Shown: positions 1 through 11,925 of the stretch, one piece after another | Position numbering within the stretch: the first letter of the stretch is position 1 | Layout of the letters: each line of letters starts with the position of its first letter | From: Tribonema minus | Taxonomy: Eukaryota; Sar; Xanthophyceae; Tribonematales; Tribonemataceae | Length of the DNA stretch: 64,000 bases | Assembly: GCA_017506865.1 (NCBI GenBank) | Contig: JAFCMP010000544.1 | Coordinates: forward strand, 310,001-374,000 | Reading direction: 5' to 3' | Notes under the pieces: generated by a model | Told to the model about the DNA's origin: nothing | What the model saw: the letters and a program-made list of their open reading frames with translations, nothing else | The model's database searches: none | Program-made: the position numbers and the translations under genes

Positions 1-74
1 GCAACCTGCATCAGAGTTGCCTACTTCAATGTAGTGTGGCGTCCCAGTACATACACACTCATAAATGCATACAG

Positions 75-480
75 CCCGCAGCAGCCAGCGTGCCAGCCTT
101 GATGCGTTTTGCATACCATGGTCTACATGCTTATACACGCATATAGCCCTCACCACTCACGCCTGCGCGGCGTATATGTGAGCAGGCATCACCTCCCGCA
201 GCGACCAGTGCGCCGGCCTTGATGCTATTGTATACCATACATACATACCATACATACATATTATTGGTGGAAGGAACTTGCGGCTAACCATCCCTTGTCA
301 CCTAAAGCTCTACGATCTTTCGTTTTCATACATACCTATGGCATGTACATACATATGGTACATGCGTAATGCGTATCCTGCACATACACAGACACGCAGC
401 CTCACCTCGCACGCCTGCGCTGCGTATATGTGCGCCAGAGTCACCTCCCGCAGCGACCAGTGCGCCGGCCTGCCGCCACG
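75..480 (-). repeat. Tandem copies of the PPR exon 3' end and donor
   Basis: The stretch 415-475, which is the 3' part of the exon at 540-406 plus its donor, recurs in shortened form at about 165-235 and 75-125. The shared core on the + strand is CACCTCCCGCAGCGACCAG followed by TGCGCCGGCCT. The copies lie downstream of the exon in its intron and are separated by CATA-rich simple sequence. Confidence 0.65.
262..335 (+). repeat. Dispersed ~135 bp repeat, copy 1 (partial)
   Basis: The stretch matches the second half of the copy at 52,324-52,462, including the words ACTTGCGGCTAACCATCC and CTCTACGATC. It lies in a PPR intron. Other copies are at 8.4, 30.57, 40.3 and 52.4 kb. Confidence 0.65.
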
Positions 481-2196
481 CGGGCCCGCCAGCAGGCCCT
501 GCGCCTGCATCTGCCTGAAGAGCGTGATAACCTCGCGTCGCTTGGCAGACCTGATGCATGTGTGCACGATGGACAGTGCGTTGGTCACATGTCAGAGGAC
601 GGCGCCCAACAGAGTGGTGTGTAACAGTCATCACAACATCGGCCAAAACGGGTCATTGTCGTGCATTTCGTGTCTGGGCACTGCATAATGCGTATTTGTG
701 CAATTTTTGTGTCAGTCAACATCAGCCATCAGATGCAGATCCATCTCCAAATGTCAACGCCATGATACGACCAGATACTGAAGTTGACATCGCGCGAAGC
801 ATAAGAATGACAGGCGGTTTCTGGTTGAAGTTGGGAGATGGCACTGGATTGACATCATGGTGTGCACGCAAACAGCATTTTTTTTGTTCTACACATTTGA
901 CACAGCCTCAATGTGTACATGTATGTGACCACAACCAGCCATTTCACTGGAGCGCATGCTGACATCAGCAATGCGCAGTTGTGGGATGCCTGACATATGC
1001 CACTTTCTTTGCAGTACCGGCAGTGTGCTGCGCTTTTATGCCGCATCATGCTGAATATAGAAGTCTGTGGCCATCTGCTGAGCGTGGGCACTGTCTGTGC
1101 ACAAATTACCCGGAAGGAATCTTGACTAAGCAATGGCTTGCACAGGTTCTGATAGTACAATCTCGCCATCATGAAACTGATGGTAACACTGCCGGCGACG
1201 ATGATATCACTTGGCCAGTGACTCAAACACGCATGTAAACAGATAATGATGTTGCTGTCAGTGAGCGTGCACTGCTCAGAATTTGGCCATGCCCTGCACA
1301 AATCGATCGACTCACTTATTCAGCCCGCTCATGAGACCCACGCACGCCGACAGCGCTGCATCCGGTCCGTAAGGTTCCCCCGCGTGCCAGCTAGCATGAG
1401 CCCCACCCTTCGCCCCCCTGCTGTTGAGGATGTCGCTCGCGTGGTCCAGCTGTCCCGCGCGCGCGCACGCCGTCACCACCGCAGCGAATGTGGCGCGATC
1501 GGGCTGCACTCCAGCACTCTGCAAACACCAAGGATGTTCCTTTTGAGCAACGTGATGTGACCGTTTCGACGCAGCTGCTGAGGTCTTCTGCATGGTGGAT
1601 TTACACTATTGGTGGATGCTGCTGACGCGCCAGGAATGAGACTGTGGTCATGCACGCATGCCTCAAGTGTCACAAACACAATGCCCTCAAAAGTGCTATA
1701 TATGCACCAAGCACTCCACAGCAAGCACCATTGGAGTATCGAACCTGCAGCTCCCGATACCGTTGCAGCGCCTCATTCCATTTGCCCTGCCGACCCAGGG
1801 CCACCACCACAGCATTTTGCTGCGAGCTCGGCGCGCTCCCCCTGTTGCTGTTTCTGCCAGCTGACGCGTTCGCAAGCGGACCGCCTGACACGCGGCGAGG
1901 GGCGCACATACATAGCAGCAGCTTGAATTAGTGATCGCATTGCACTCGGCACTGCGGGTGTTGGTATGCATGGCCATGACGAATCATGGTTTTTCGAGGC
2001 ACGCAGGATGTCTCGCACTAAAAAAACATTACATTGAGGATTGTGTAGGTGTGGAGCAAGGAGAGATTGCGTGTGCAAAGAAGCGTGGCTCTGCTGCTAG
2101 TACTTACGTCTGACAGCAGCTGTTGGCAATCGGGGACTGGCTCCGTGCAAATGGCCGCCAGGGCCCGTCGCGTATACTTCAACGCCTCGGCGTGCC
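406..2196 (-). CDS. Pentatricopeptide-repeat (PPR) protein, partial, runs off left edge
   Basis: Exons were recognised on the minus strand at about 2196-2108, ~1848-1745, 1518-1342 and 540-406. The 1518-1342 exon carries a clear PPR helix pair (start SAGVQPDRATFAAVV, then ACARAGQLDHAS). The exon before it ends with ALGRQGKWNEALQRYRELQ, and the last one starts RREVITLFRQMQAQG. Exons 1518-1342 (59 codons) and 540-406 (45 codons) are in phase 0 with good sites (GTGGGT and GTGAGG donors). The phase between the first two exons is not settled, and an extra upstream exon ending near 2447 (donor GTGCGT) is possible. PPR proteins bind organelle RNA in mitochondria or plastids; the RNA target cannot be told. 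The 3' end lies left of the window. The gene is divergent from the carrier gene at 2881. Confidence 0.65.
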
Positions 2197-2880
2197 CTGT
2201 ACCAAAGTCACGGAGCGGGCAGCAAGCAAGATGCGTGAGAAGGCTCGTGGGTGACCACTTCGAGTAGGAATGCAGGTTGACAAGAGGTCGTCAAGTAACA
2301 TGGCTGGAAAAACATGTGGCGCCAAAGAACCGCGGATCCAATGTCTTAGCTCAGGTACATCATGCTCCTTGAGCAGCGAGTGAACGGCGTGCCGGGCTTG
2401 CTGATGGTTTTCAGGAAATGGGTAGTCTACGAGCGCAGCGGGCACGCACCTGACAGCAGCGCGCTGGTTTGACGGGCTGTCGTGTGATTGACCTGCCGCA
2501 TCATGTGCTGCCTGGTGGTCTCCTTCCGCATGCAATCGCACGGCAGCCGGGCCAGGTCTGTTATACCACCACTGTTGAACACCAGTCAACTCACGTGCCG
2601 CTGCGTGCCCGTGTCGTGGGACAACAAAAGCGCTGCTCTGAAGTTGGCTGCTGGCGCCATTGAATCCAGAATCCCCGCGCATGATTGCAGCAGGTGCGTT
2701 TTGACCCCTTTACATCAGTCGAAACTTCTAAGCAGACATGTAGGCTGTATTGCAATGCGCGCCTGCCGGCCTGCCTGTGAGCCGCGTGAATTTGGATCTC
2801 AGCCAAAAAAAACCTCTAACTTCAATTTTGAACTGTAGATTCGTCCCTGCAACAAGCGGCGTTTTGTGGCGGTAGAGCCA

Positions 2881-5800
2881 ATGGGGGGAGGCGGGGACAA
2901 GAGTCAGCACTTTATGTGCCACTTGACGGCGAGCGCTATGGCGGCAGTCGTCAACTTCCCGCTGTGGAAGGTCAGTGGTCCCTGCGGCCTTGAATGCGGT
3001 GTGTACGTAAGCAGGGAATGCACACGGACCGTGCAGACTAGCTGCAGCTGACTGTCTACGCCATCACAGTATCATAGCTGTTGCGCACGCTTCATCATGC
3101 AGCAGCTTCTTGTAAAGCTCAGGTGCACCCTTTGCCGCCCGAGTTCCAGAAATTGCCACTTTCAGCACGTTTAGGCGAGCCTGGCCCTGTGCAATCACGG
3201 GCTGTTGAAGCCTTTCTGCAGCATAAGTAGCAGGTCGAGTTGACGTCTCGCTTTGCCCGTACACTGTGCGAGGTGACAGCATTGTTGCAAGTGCTGATGT
3301 TTGCGTATGTGCGCGAAGGCTCGCGCGCTCACTCTTTCTTCATCTAGTCCCTAGTCCCCATGTGCTGAACAAGCACTGAAGTACTCTACTCGCCTTCACT
3401 TTGGTCTATCAGCTATGCACATTTCAAGCGCTTGGGTGCTTGCTTTTACTCAACCTGGTCGTCTCTGCAGTGGTCAGCACGCATCCGTGTGCGGCGGCAA
3501 TGCATGCGCCAGGTGCGAATAGCTCCTGCGTCCTTGGCAACTTCCATGTGCAACGCCCATTCACATTTTGCAGCGGACCATGGCTGCTTGCTTCTTTGCA
3601 CCAGGCTTCCGCAATAGGCCAGAGTGGTTTTGACAAAGTTCTCACCACGGAGGGTGGCGCGGTGCCAGTTACATTTCTACAGCGCTATGCCGCTGCATTG
3701 CGGCCGCCATATAAAGGTGTCACAGCCACCATCGGTGGCATGACGTGGGCACGAGCTTTCATTTTCTATGGCAGCGACTGGGGGAAGGTGCGTACGCGAT
3801 GCCTCCCATACTTCTTTTTCAGGATCGCATGCCCTCTTCTTCGGAGCTGCTTTACTGTGAGCTGTACCTTACAAGTACATCTATGCATAACTATCAGGCA
3901 GCATGCGCAGTCAGTTGATGGGAACCGTTGATGCTCGCGCAATCTGGTTTTTAGCTGTTCGTTGGTACATACACGTTGGCTATGTGTAGGTCTCTGCGCA
4001 CAACATCATCACCAGTATGATCACACCTAACAAAGTCAGCACATCAGTCAGTCGCTCCGCAGTGTATGGCCAAGCTGCCTTGTCGCAAATGCTTCATTTC
4101 TGCGGCATATGTATGAACCGACCAGTGCTCATCTGCCAAGAGTCTAACACACAATGCCTGTGCTCGTTTCTTGCAGTTATATTTGGAACGGCGGGGAGTG
4201 GAAAGCAAAACCATATGCGTGGCGCTGCCGCCGTTGCTGTGCAGCAGCACTGTGCAGCTCGTGAACCAACCCATCATCAGGGCCAGCATCACACTGCAGG
4301 TGCGAAATATTGACAGCGCCCTGCATGATGAGAGCAGGGCACATTCCGCTGCCATTTGCTACAGGGTGTCGTTGAAATACATAGCCCGACCTAGCTTTTA
4401 GAAAAGTCGTGTGCAGCCATGACGTGTTGGCATTTCTGCAGCATGAACATGCTGCTGAGAAAGCCTCACCTGGAGGCTCACCATGGGAAAGTGCAACATC
4501 GTGTTGAAGGTGAAGTCTTTTTTAGGGATATATGGGACAAGTGCCTCACCATTTAGCAATACACACTACCGACACCAACAGACAGCTGCAGCAGCAAATT
4601 GAAGTATGTCCGAGAAGACAGGCGCTGACGCCGTCACCTGATTGCGTCTGCCTGCCACCAACTTCAACTCTTGCTTCAACTCTTGATGTCGCGCAGAACC
4701 CCCAGTGCGAGCACTCCACAGTGCCGCAGGCCCTGCGCCACTTGTACAAGACGCGCGGTTTGTCTGGCCTGTGGCACGGCACCAGGTGAGCTTGCGCAGC
4801 GGCACACCGCTCAGCAACATGCAGTGCTCATGGACTTGAATTGTGAGCTTGGAGCGACGCGTGCTAGGGCTGTCATGACAGTCATACGTAGTGCGGCACG
4901 TGCTACAGCTGCCGCTGTCACTTCAACAAGCGAGATGTCGGGTGTTGAAAGTGGTTGTGCCTCTTTGGGCGCAGTTGACATCAAAAGGCTCATACATACT
5001 CCTGGCGATGCTTACAAGCACAGGCCACATCTCATGTCCACCTTATTTGGTGGTCCATTGAACCAATTGATGTGGTAGCTCACCAATTCTCCAGTGTTGA
5101 AGTTCAAATTGAACTATGGTGTCTTCATGCCTGCGCGCGCTCCGCCCTTGTCTCGTTCGCAGCGCTGGCGTCATGAAAACGGTGCCCAAGTACTGCGTGG
5201 CGGTGGCAGTCAAGGACTATATGGAGGGCGTGTTGGACCCACCAAATCCGGAGTTAGGGAGCTGGGGCGCAGCATGGCGAAGCGCAAAAAAGAGCGTTGC
5301 TGCTGGCGTTGCAGGTACTTGCTTGTGAACTGCGTAATGGCGAAGCGCAAAAAACAGCGCTGCTGCTGCTGGCGTTGCCGGTGATAGCTCACAAATCGGC
5401 TTTCAATGGAAGAAAATGTGCTTTTTTGGAGCATGATGGTATTGCCCGCTGCTTGGTGGCGCAGGTGCCGCCCATGCTTGAAGTTGCAGTTGAGGTAGAA
5501 TGGTAGTATCAGGAGGTTGTACAGGGTGGGTACTACCATGCTGGAGTGTTGACTGTGCGCAGTGCTGTGTTGCCTATTCTGTCCTCAGAGCATGTTGCAT
5601 TTCAGTGCTGGCATGCTGCCAACTGACGCAGCGCACAGTGCTCGATCCCACGAGTACGGAGTTGCGGCTTGAGTCAGCTGTATGTAGCCAGAGCTGCATC
5701 TTGGGCTAAGGTCATGTCACTGCTCAAAGTTTTAGAGTTGACGCTGCTCAGCGGAATGTATGGTGCTAACTCTATTACTCTATTGCGCGATCTGAGTACA

Positions 5801-8800
5801 GTTGTTGCCCAGTCCCGCACCAGTCATCGCGAGTCCTCCTTTTGTGAACGTACACAGCCCCCAGCATTAGTCATAAGCCTGTAATTGACAGCGTGGAATA
5901 GATGCACCAGTTGGAGCTAATGCTGATCAAGCATAGTGCATGTCTTTTGTGGGAAAAAGGCATTACTTCAAGAACCATGGCAGGCTGCACCACTTTATGT
6001 TCCTCCATCGTGCACTGTTGCGTCCCGGCACTGAAGTAAACTCTGAGGCCTCTACAGTACTCTGGGCTGATGACAGCTCTTTGCGATTCCAGTCAAGGCA
6101 GGTTGTCAACACAGATATCCCACAGCCTGCACACACTAGGGCTATGCTTTGATGTCAACGTGGAGTGGATTCATGCGCTGGCTGTACTGATGTTTCCACC
6201 CGGCTCACTACAAGTGGAGCGCCATCCGAACGACATGTTGCACTTCAAAACAGGTACTGCGGAGGGGCCTGTTGAAGTTGTGCCAGGCAGCGGACGCCAT
6301 GCGTCTGCGCACTAGTACGAGAGCCGTGTGTGTCCAGCAGTTGAAGTTGTGCATCAAAGTTCAAGAAGTATGACCCTCGGCGCGATGCACGTTGTTGCGC
6401 AGGTGCTGCGCTGACCAATCCGGTGGACGTGCTGCGGAATGAGATGTTCAAGACGGACCTGGGCGTGCGCCAGGCGCTCAGCAAGCTTATACACGTGAGC
6501 GCTGTGACTCTCCTGAATATGATCAACTTGAAGTACCAGCTGTTGTGAGTCGTATGTGAGCGTCATCGACAACGTACGCCATACATACACACGTGAGCGG
6601 TGTGACTCTCCTCGAAAGGATTCACCTAGTTCAAGAGTGGTATACGAGCGCCATCAACAACCTACCCATACAGAAACATGTGCAGAAACACATGAGCGGT
6701 GTAACTCTCCGTGAAATGATTCACCTACTCGGTGGGTGTTACGCGAGCGCCATCCACAGCTTACGCCATGCAGATACACAAGAGCAGTGTGACTCTTCTA
6801 GAAGTGATTCACCAAGTTTTGAGTGATTTGTGAGCGACATCGATAACGCCATACAGATACCCCTTGAAATGATTAACCAACTTTGTGACTTGGTATGTGA
6901 GCGTCATCGACAACCTAGTCTACGCCATACAGGATACATGTGAGCGGTGTGACTCTCTTTGAATTGATTCACCCACTTTATGAGTGATGTGTGAGCGTAA
7001 TCGACAACCTACGCTATACAGATTGACGAGGTACTGAAGTGGGCAGTGGAGAAGCAGTGCTCAGCACGCTCGCTCCTCGTGAACTCACGATGTACTGTAG
7101 TGAACTGGTAATGAAAAGCGAGCGGGTTCAGCCCGGCCAGGTGAGCACACAGATTGTTCCGCCGTTGCATACTGGATGGGCACCCTTGTCCCCGCTACAG
7201 CTGGTGTTGAGCTTACAACCACATACATGTGAAGCACTTCAAAGTAAATTGACAGGAAATGTCCAAGTCGTGCACATGTTGCCCACATGTGATCGCGCTA
7301 GGAAGGTGGACTCGGGGGGGGGCTTGCTCTATGGACAATGTGGCAGGCAGCGCGAGTTCTGTAAACGAGTAGTTGTGTTGCAGATGTGCCATTGCGTTGA
7401 TCGTGGAAGGGGCAGTTGGGGGGCGTCGTCACTAGACACTGCGGCGCGAACTGCACACCATTCATGTATCACAAATATATCAACGTGCGCACACGCGTAT
7501 GCGCGACCGATCGTCCATGCATATGCCAGGCATCCATACACCCTTCTGCTATGGTCAGTGCTCACATTTGGCAGCACCCATGTCACATACTACTGGTAGC
7601 TTTTGCCGCTGCCAGCGTCAGCTTTAGGTGTGCCACTGCACGTCGTGCTCACCAGTCACTGCTGCACACGCCCTTGTGTTTTTATCATGCCTTTGGTGGC
7701 TGCATCGCTGCGGTGCCTGTCGCTCACGCACATTGCACGTGCTGTGACCTGCATCTTGCTGGTCTCTCAGGAGGAGGGAGCACAATGGGCTACTCGAGGC
7801 ATGACAAAAAATTTGGTGAGTTCTGCACTTGCACATACTGTCTGCATTTTAATCTGTTGGAACCTGAGGAACCTGCTTACGTTAGCCCCTGCAATGTGCG
7901 CACTCAGGATGCTTGCATCTGCCAAACTCGCCTGTTGTTGGCTCCATTCTGTGCCAAAATTGCCGAAAACTTTGATATCCACCTCGTGTGGAAAAAGTGG
8001 GTCAAGAAGGCATGGCAGCCACAATGTGCTCGTTGCAGCAGCGCGGTCACAGGCATATTTGTGCTCTGCCTTCACTTGAAGTTGAGTACACAGCTGCCTG
8101 CTGTGACACGCCCTTCTTCTACCCCACATAACCTTCGGGCAGTAGAGTTGCAGCCCCAAAACTTTGCTGTGCACCACTTAATGGCCATGGCTAGATGTAA
8201 TGATGCACACTCTTTCAACTTCCCTTCAGCAGCAACAGCTCAACAAAAACAGGCAAGGGGCAATTGTGATGGCTCGTGTCACATAGATCTGTCGGTATAT
8301 GGACAGTTCTGATCAAAGCGTGCATCAGGCATGTTCTCAGGGAATGTGCGCTCCTTGACGGTTACTTTCTGGCGTATGACGGTCACATTCTGCTTTTGTG
8401 TGCCAGGTGATATTGTCACCTAGAGCTACGAGCTTTTGATTCGTTTTCATTCACTAGTACCTTGTCACCTATTTAGAGCTCTACGATCTGTTCCATCCAT
8501 TCTCGTAAGCCCAGCGCCCACGGTCTGGTGATGAATCTCAGTTGTTCGTGCGCAACTCCGGATTATTAACAGATCATGCAGAGCTTGTCTGATCTGGACA
8601 TCGTCCTGTGCAGATCCTGCGGTTGCCATTGCTCTTGCCTGCACATTTCATCGTGCTGTGCTGGCGTGTACCTTAATGTCCTGCTCTTCGATTCTCACTG
8701 CGTTTCAACTGTACATTGCTGCTGCGGAACCTGTGCAGGTGGCGGTGTCAATTCCCATAGGACTGACCATCTTTTTTACCGATGTCCTTATCCGGGCACA

Positions 8801-8846
8801 AGACGGCGTGGCTCTTGCAAAAACCGAGGGCAACACGCGTGCGTGA
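2881..8846 (+). CDS. Mitochondrial carrier family (MCF, SLC25-like) protein, complete, 8 exons
   Basis: Exons are 2881-2970, 3605-3787, 4177-4299, 4697-4785, 5163-5314, 6403-6494, 7771-7815 and 8739-8846. They join in phase to 882 nt (293 aa), the normal MCF length of about 300. The three-repeat carrier pattern is visible: FPLWK at about residues 26-30 in place of the first PxDxxK signature, NQPIIRASITLQ near 121-132 in place of the second, and a standard third signature NPVDVLRNEM near 218. Each is followed by an aromatic/glycine segment such as GLSGLWHGT. MCF proteins are six-helix carriers, usually of the inner mitochondrial membrane, that exchange metabolites, nucleotides or cofactors. 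The degenerate first two signatures make this a divergent member, and the substrate cannot be assigned. The start is the ATG in context GCCAATGG. Donors are GT; acceptors are mostly pyrimidine-rich. Confidence 0.85.
5272..5385 (+). repeat. Duplicated exon-5 end with donor, carrier gene
   Basis: The last ~43 bases of carrier exon 5 (core ATGGCGAAGCGCAAAAAA, ending in GTTGCAG at the donor) are repeated at about 5337-5385 just inside the intron. The second copy keeps a donor-like GTTGCCG|GTGATAG. Confidence 0.7.
6478..7030 (+). repeat. Tandem array grown from the exon-6 donor, carrier gene
   Basis: The exon-6 donor region (CACGTGAGCGCTGTGACTCT) recurs as GTGAGCGGTGTGACTCTC and variants near 6594, 6692, 6783 and 6941. 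A partner block (GAGCGYCATCGACAACCTACG, then CCATACAG) alternates with it. About five units of 90-150 bp fill the first 540 bases of the intron. Some units keep GTGAGC and so are decoy donors. Confidence 0.75.
8408..8500 (+). repeat. Dispersed ~135 bp repeat, copy 2 (two partial pieces)
   Basis: Two adjacent fragments each hold the end of the repeat (TTGTCACCTAxAGCTC then TACGATC/TACGAGC and, in the first, TTTTGATTCGTTTTCATTC). They lie in the last intron of the carrier gene. Confidence 0.6.
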
Positions 8847-11800
8847 ACCATGCGGTCCCGTTGACCTTTTTACAGCACAGCATCACATAACATGGATCGT
8901 TGTTGTACAGGCAGTGGATTGTGTCCAGGCGGCTTAGTGGCGCCGAACCTTTGTTGAAGTTCGGCAGCTGCAAGGGCCAAGTTTGGGCTTCGTTCTGCTC
9001 CAATTTTGTCTCTCCCAGTCGCCGGTTCTGCTTGACGCGAGTTGGCAAAATGTTGGCAAACCATTGGATGAACACATGATGGATCGTCCATCCTTGATGA
9101 CCATTCCAATAATCACAGTCCACTACTGTTGATGTTGAATGTGTTGTGCTCATGCTGTGTGCTTGTGCTGCTTGAGTTGATGCACTGTGCTCAAGCAGGG
9201 TGCACAACGCGCTCATTCCACAAGCAGAATCTGCATCAACCCCCATGTACAACTGGTACACCTCACCAAAACTCTGAAGCACACTTCAAAACATTCATAC
9301 TTGAAGTACACGAGTAGTTCAAACATGCTTCTTACCCGTGCAAGATAGTGTCCTCTTCTCACCCTCGTTGGGCATGAAGCCAGACGTCCATGTACTGTAC
9401 CACGAAGGCTGTGACCTAACCATGAGATAAGTTAAGCCTCAGATAACGCTGTTACACACTGCATGTCATCATCATGTATGAGCGCCTCGCCCTCTGCAAC
9501 AGCCTCGCCCCCCCCCCCCCCCCCCCCCCATCTGCGCCACGTAGGTGGAGTGCACTTTTGGTCTTGTATTTATTATGTACTCATATCACTTTGTGGCCCT
9601 CAGCCGAGAGGTGTTGACTTTCTGATCATGGAAGTCATTTTTGGCATAGGGCGCAGAAAGGTCCAGGTGTTTAACATCGAGTTTACTAGTCTACCAGAGT
9701 CTTTTGTCAGATCCATTTTTTCAGTGCTGCGAACTCAAAACGCTGTCACGGAGTGTGCACATGCACGCGTACACTGCAATCATTCTCACTTGTGGCTTGA
9801 AAAGCCCAATTGTGATCTTCACCAAGCATCAGGAAGTCTTGTTTGTTGATCATGATTAGCGTGCTGTACAAAATCCTTTCTTGATGTCGCTACACGCAAC
9901 TAGCGCGTAGCACCGCACTCTCGGCTGCGTTCAGCTGAGTCAGCTTGACTGCAGTTAATTTAATAAGACTCTTCATGCCTAGATAGATTCACGGCAAAAA
10001 GCTGGCTGTGCAGAAAGGGCATTGACATAGATACATCGTTGCAAACACGGACGAACGATCCCACCCTCCCAGCGGTCCTGAAACTGTCATGAGTCGCGAC
10101 TAGAATTGACATTTCAGAGCGGGACAAGGAGCTGTACAGCAGTGGTGCACTTGCTCGGTGTATGCTACAAACCCAGGTGGATTGCAGTACAGTGCATGAG
10201 AATATGAAGGCCAACATTGCTACCGCCCCATCCACTTCCCCCTTCCAAAGGCTCGCCAAAGTATGATGAAATGGATTTTCATTCAACGTACCTTATAGTA
10301 TGCAGTTGACAATGCGGCACATTTCAACCTGATGTAGCACCACCTGAGGCCAGCAACATTGCAACTCTCGTGGGCACCATGCTACAAATGCCTACCTACG
10401 CGCCGGACTGCTGCGCAAATTCAACGCCCACTTTTCATGCCATGTCAAGGCCACCAGACGACGCATGTGTTCGGTAGCATCAGAGCATGAGAGGGAAGCT
10501 GTTGCACTCATTGACCAATGTCAAGCACACACAGGCCAGCACAATTCAAGCGACGTCATTTGCGCAGCACAGCAGCAGCAAGAGGAGCAAGAGTTGGCTG
10601 TAGTTTCAATGTCAAATTGGCGCTCTGCCCGCTTTGTATTAAAATCACACAACAGCGGGGCAGCGGCAAAATGCAACATGAAAGTAGCCAGCAAGCGGCT
10701 GGAGAGGCAGGTGCTCGCACTCACCACGCAACGAAAGATAGCGCCGTGGCCAGCTGCGGTGGGGGTTAACAGCACCTCCCGCAGGGCCTCGAGACGCGAC
10801 TATTGTGTCAAGCGGCACGCACGTGCTTCTATGGCGAATGAATCATTGCGACACGTGCCGCGGCTCCGGGGGTACGCACATACGACCCGACAGGCTGCTC
10901 TCGAGAAGTGAGAAGTGGCTGCATACATAGCAGTGGGTAACGGGGCGGTAAAACTAGGGCACTGGCGGCGCCCCTAAGGCGGGGCACCCGGCATAGCAGG
11001 CGCCACCACTCGCAGCTGGTGGCATGCCACCACGCGAGATGGACACTTTAGAAGTACTTACTTGGCGTGCAAAAATGGGGGTTACCGGCGGCGCGGTGCG
11101 CGGCCGTTGCGAGAGGGGGCGGGCCGTGTGCGTGTGGTCGGGCGCCGCTGCCTCGGAAGCTTCCTGAGAAGCCTCTCTTGCGCTTTACAATGCAGGGGGG
11201 TGGGGTGGGCGCGCAGAGAGGGCGCTAGAGCGCTGCCACACCACGCATGCGCAAATTTGTAGGGAGACACTGGCGCCTAAGCGGCAGCCGGTCAGTAGGA
11301 CACAGGGGTAATGTAGGGTACACAAACTTGGGCGGCGGGGGGCGCGGGCCTCCTGCCTTACATACTTGAAGATAACTGTGGAACACCTCAAAGTTGAAGT
11401 TGTGCTCCACGAGAGCACCTCGGTGCGTGACACATGGTGCCACTGCCAGCTTCACGGTCGTCACGGCCGCAGTAAACGCAGGCCGCGGCCAAAGGCGTCC
11501 TTCTCCGACTGGGTGTTCAGCCGCCAGTCCATGTCCTGTTGCGACAGCGCAAAAGCGCAGAGAGCCACAAGGGAAAAAGGAATGCAGTCAGTCCTCCGTA
11601 TTGCCACAATGAGAGTTGCAACGAAACTGCTATCAGTCCTCTGTTGGACATCGCAGTTTCCCCGATTGCGATGCTGCCTCTGTTTGACGCGCAACAAATG
11701 AGCAAGAGAGGTGGTGCGCCACTGATCACTCGAGCTCGCCTGCGGTAGCCGTCTCGGAGTGCGGCGGCACGCACGCGGCGGCGCGCTGCACAGAGGGGCT

Positions 11801-11925
11801 TGGCGCATGACGGCATGGCGCACAATCTGTATGGGACCAGCGCTGAGCGCTGCCATGATGACTTCAAATTGAGGTTGCAGCAGGAGTGATAAACTTAGCA
11901 GGCACGCAACGAGTGTAAGGGGCCA
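8847..11925. other. Intergenic stretch between the carrier and GH26 genes
   Basis: I find no spliced gene here that I can support. It holds a homopolymer C run near 9505-9530, a 128-codon + strand ORF at 9463-9849 and a 108-codon - strand ORF at 9960-10286. Neither ORF resembles a family I recognise. GC-rich simple sequence lies near 10.9-11.3 kb. The carrier and GH26 genes converge on this stretch, so both 3' UTRs should lie in it. Confidence 0.4.
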
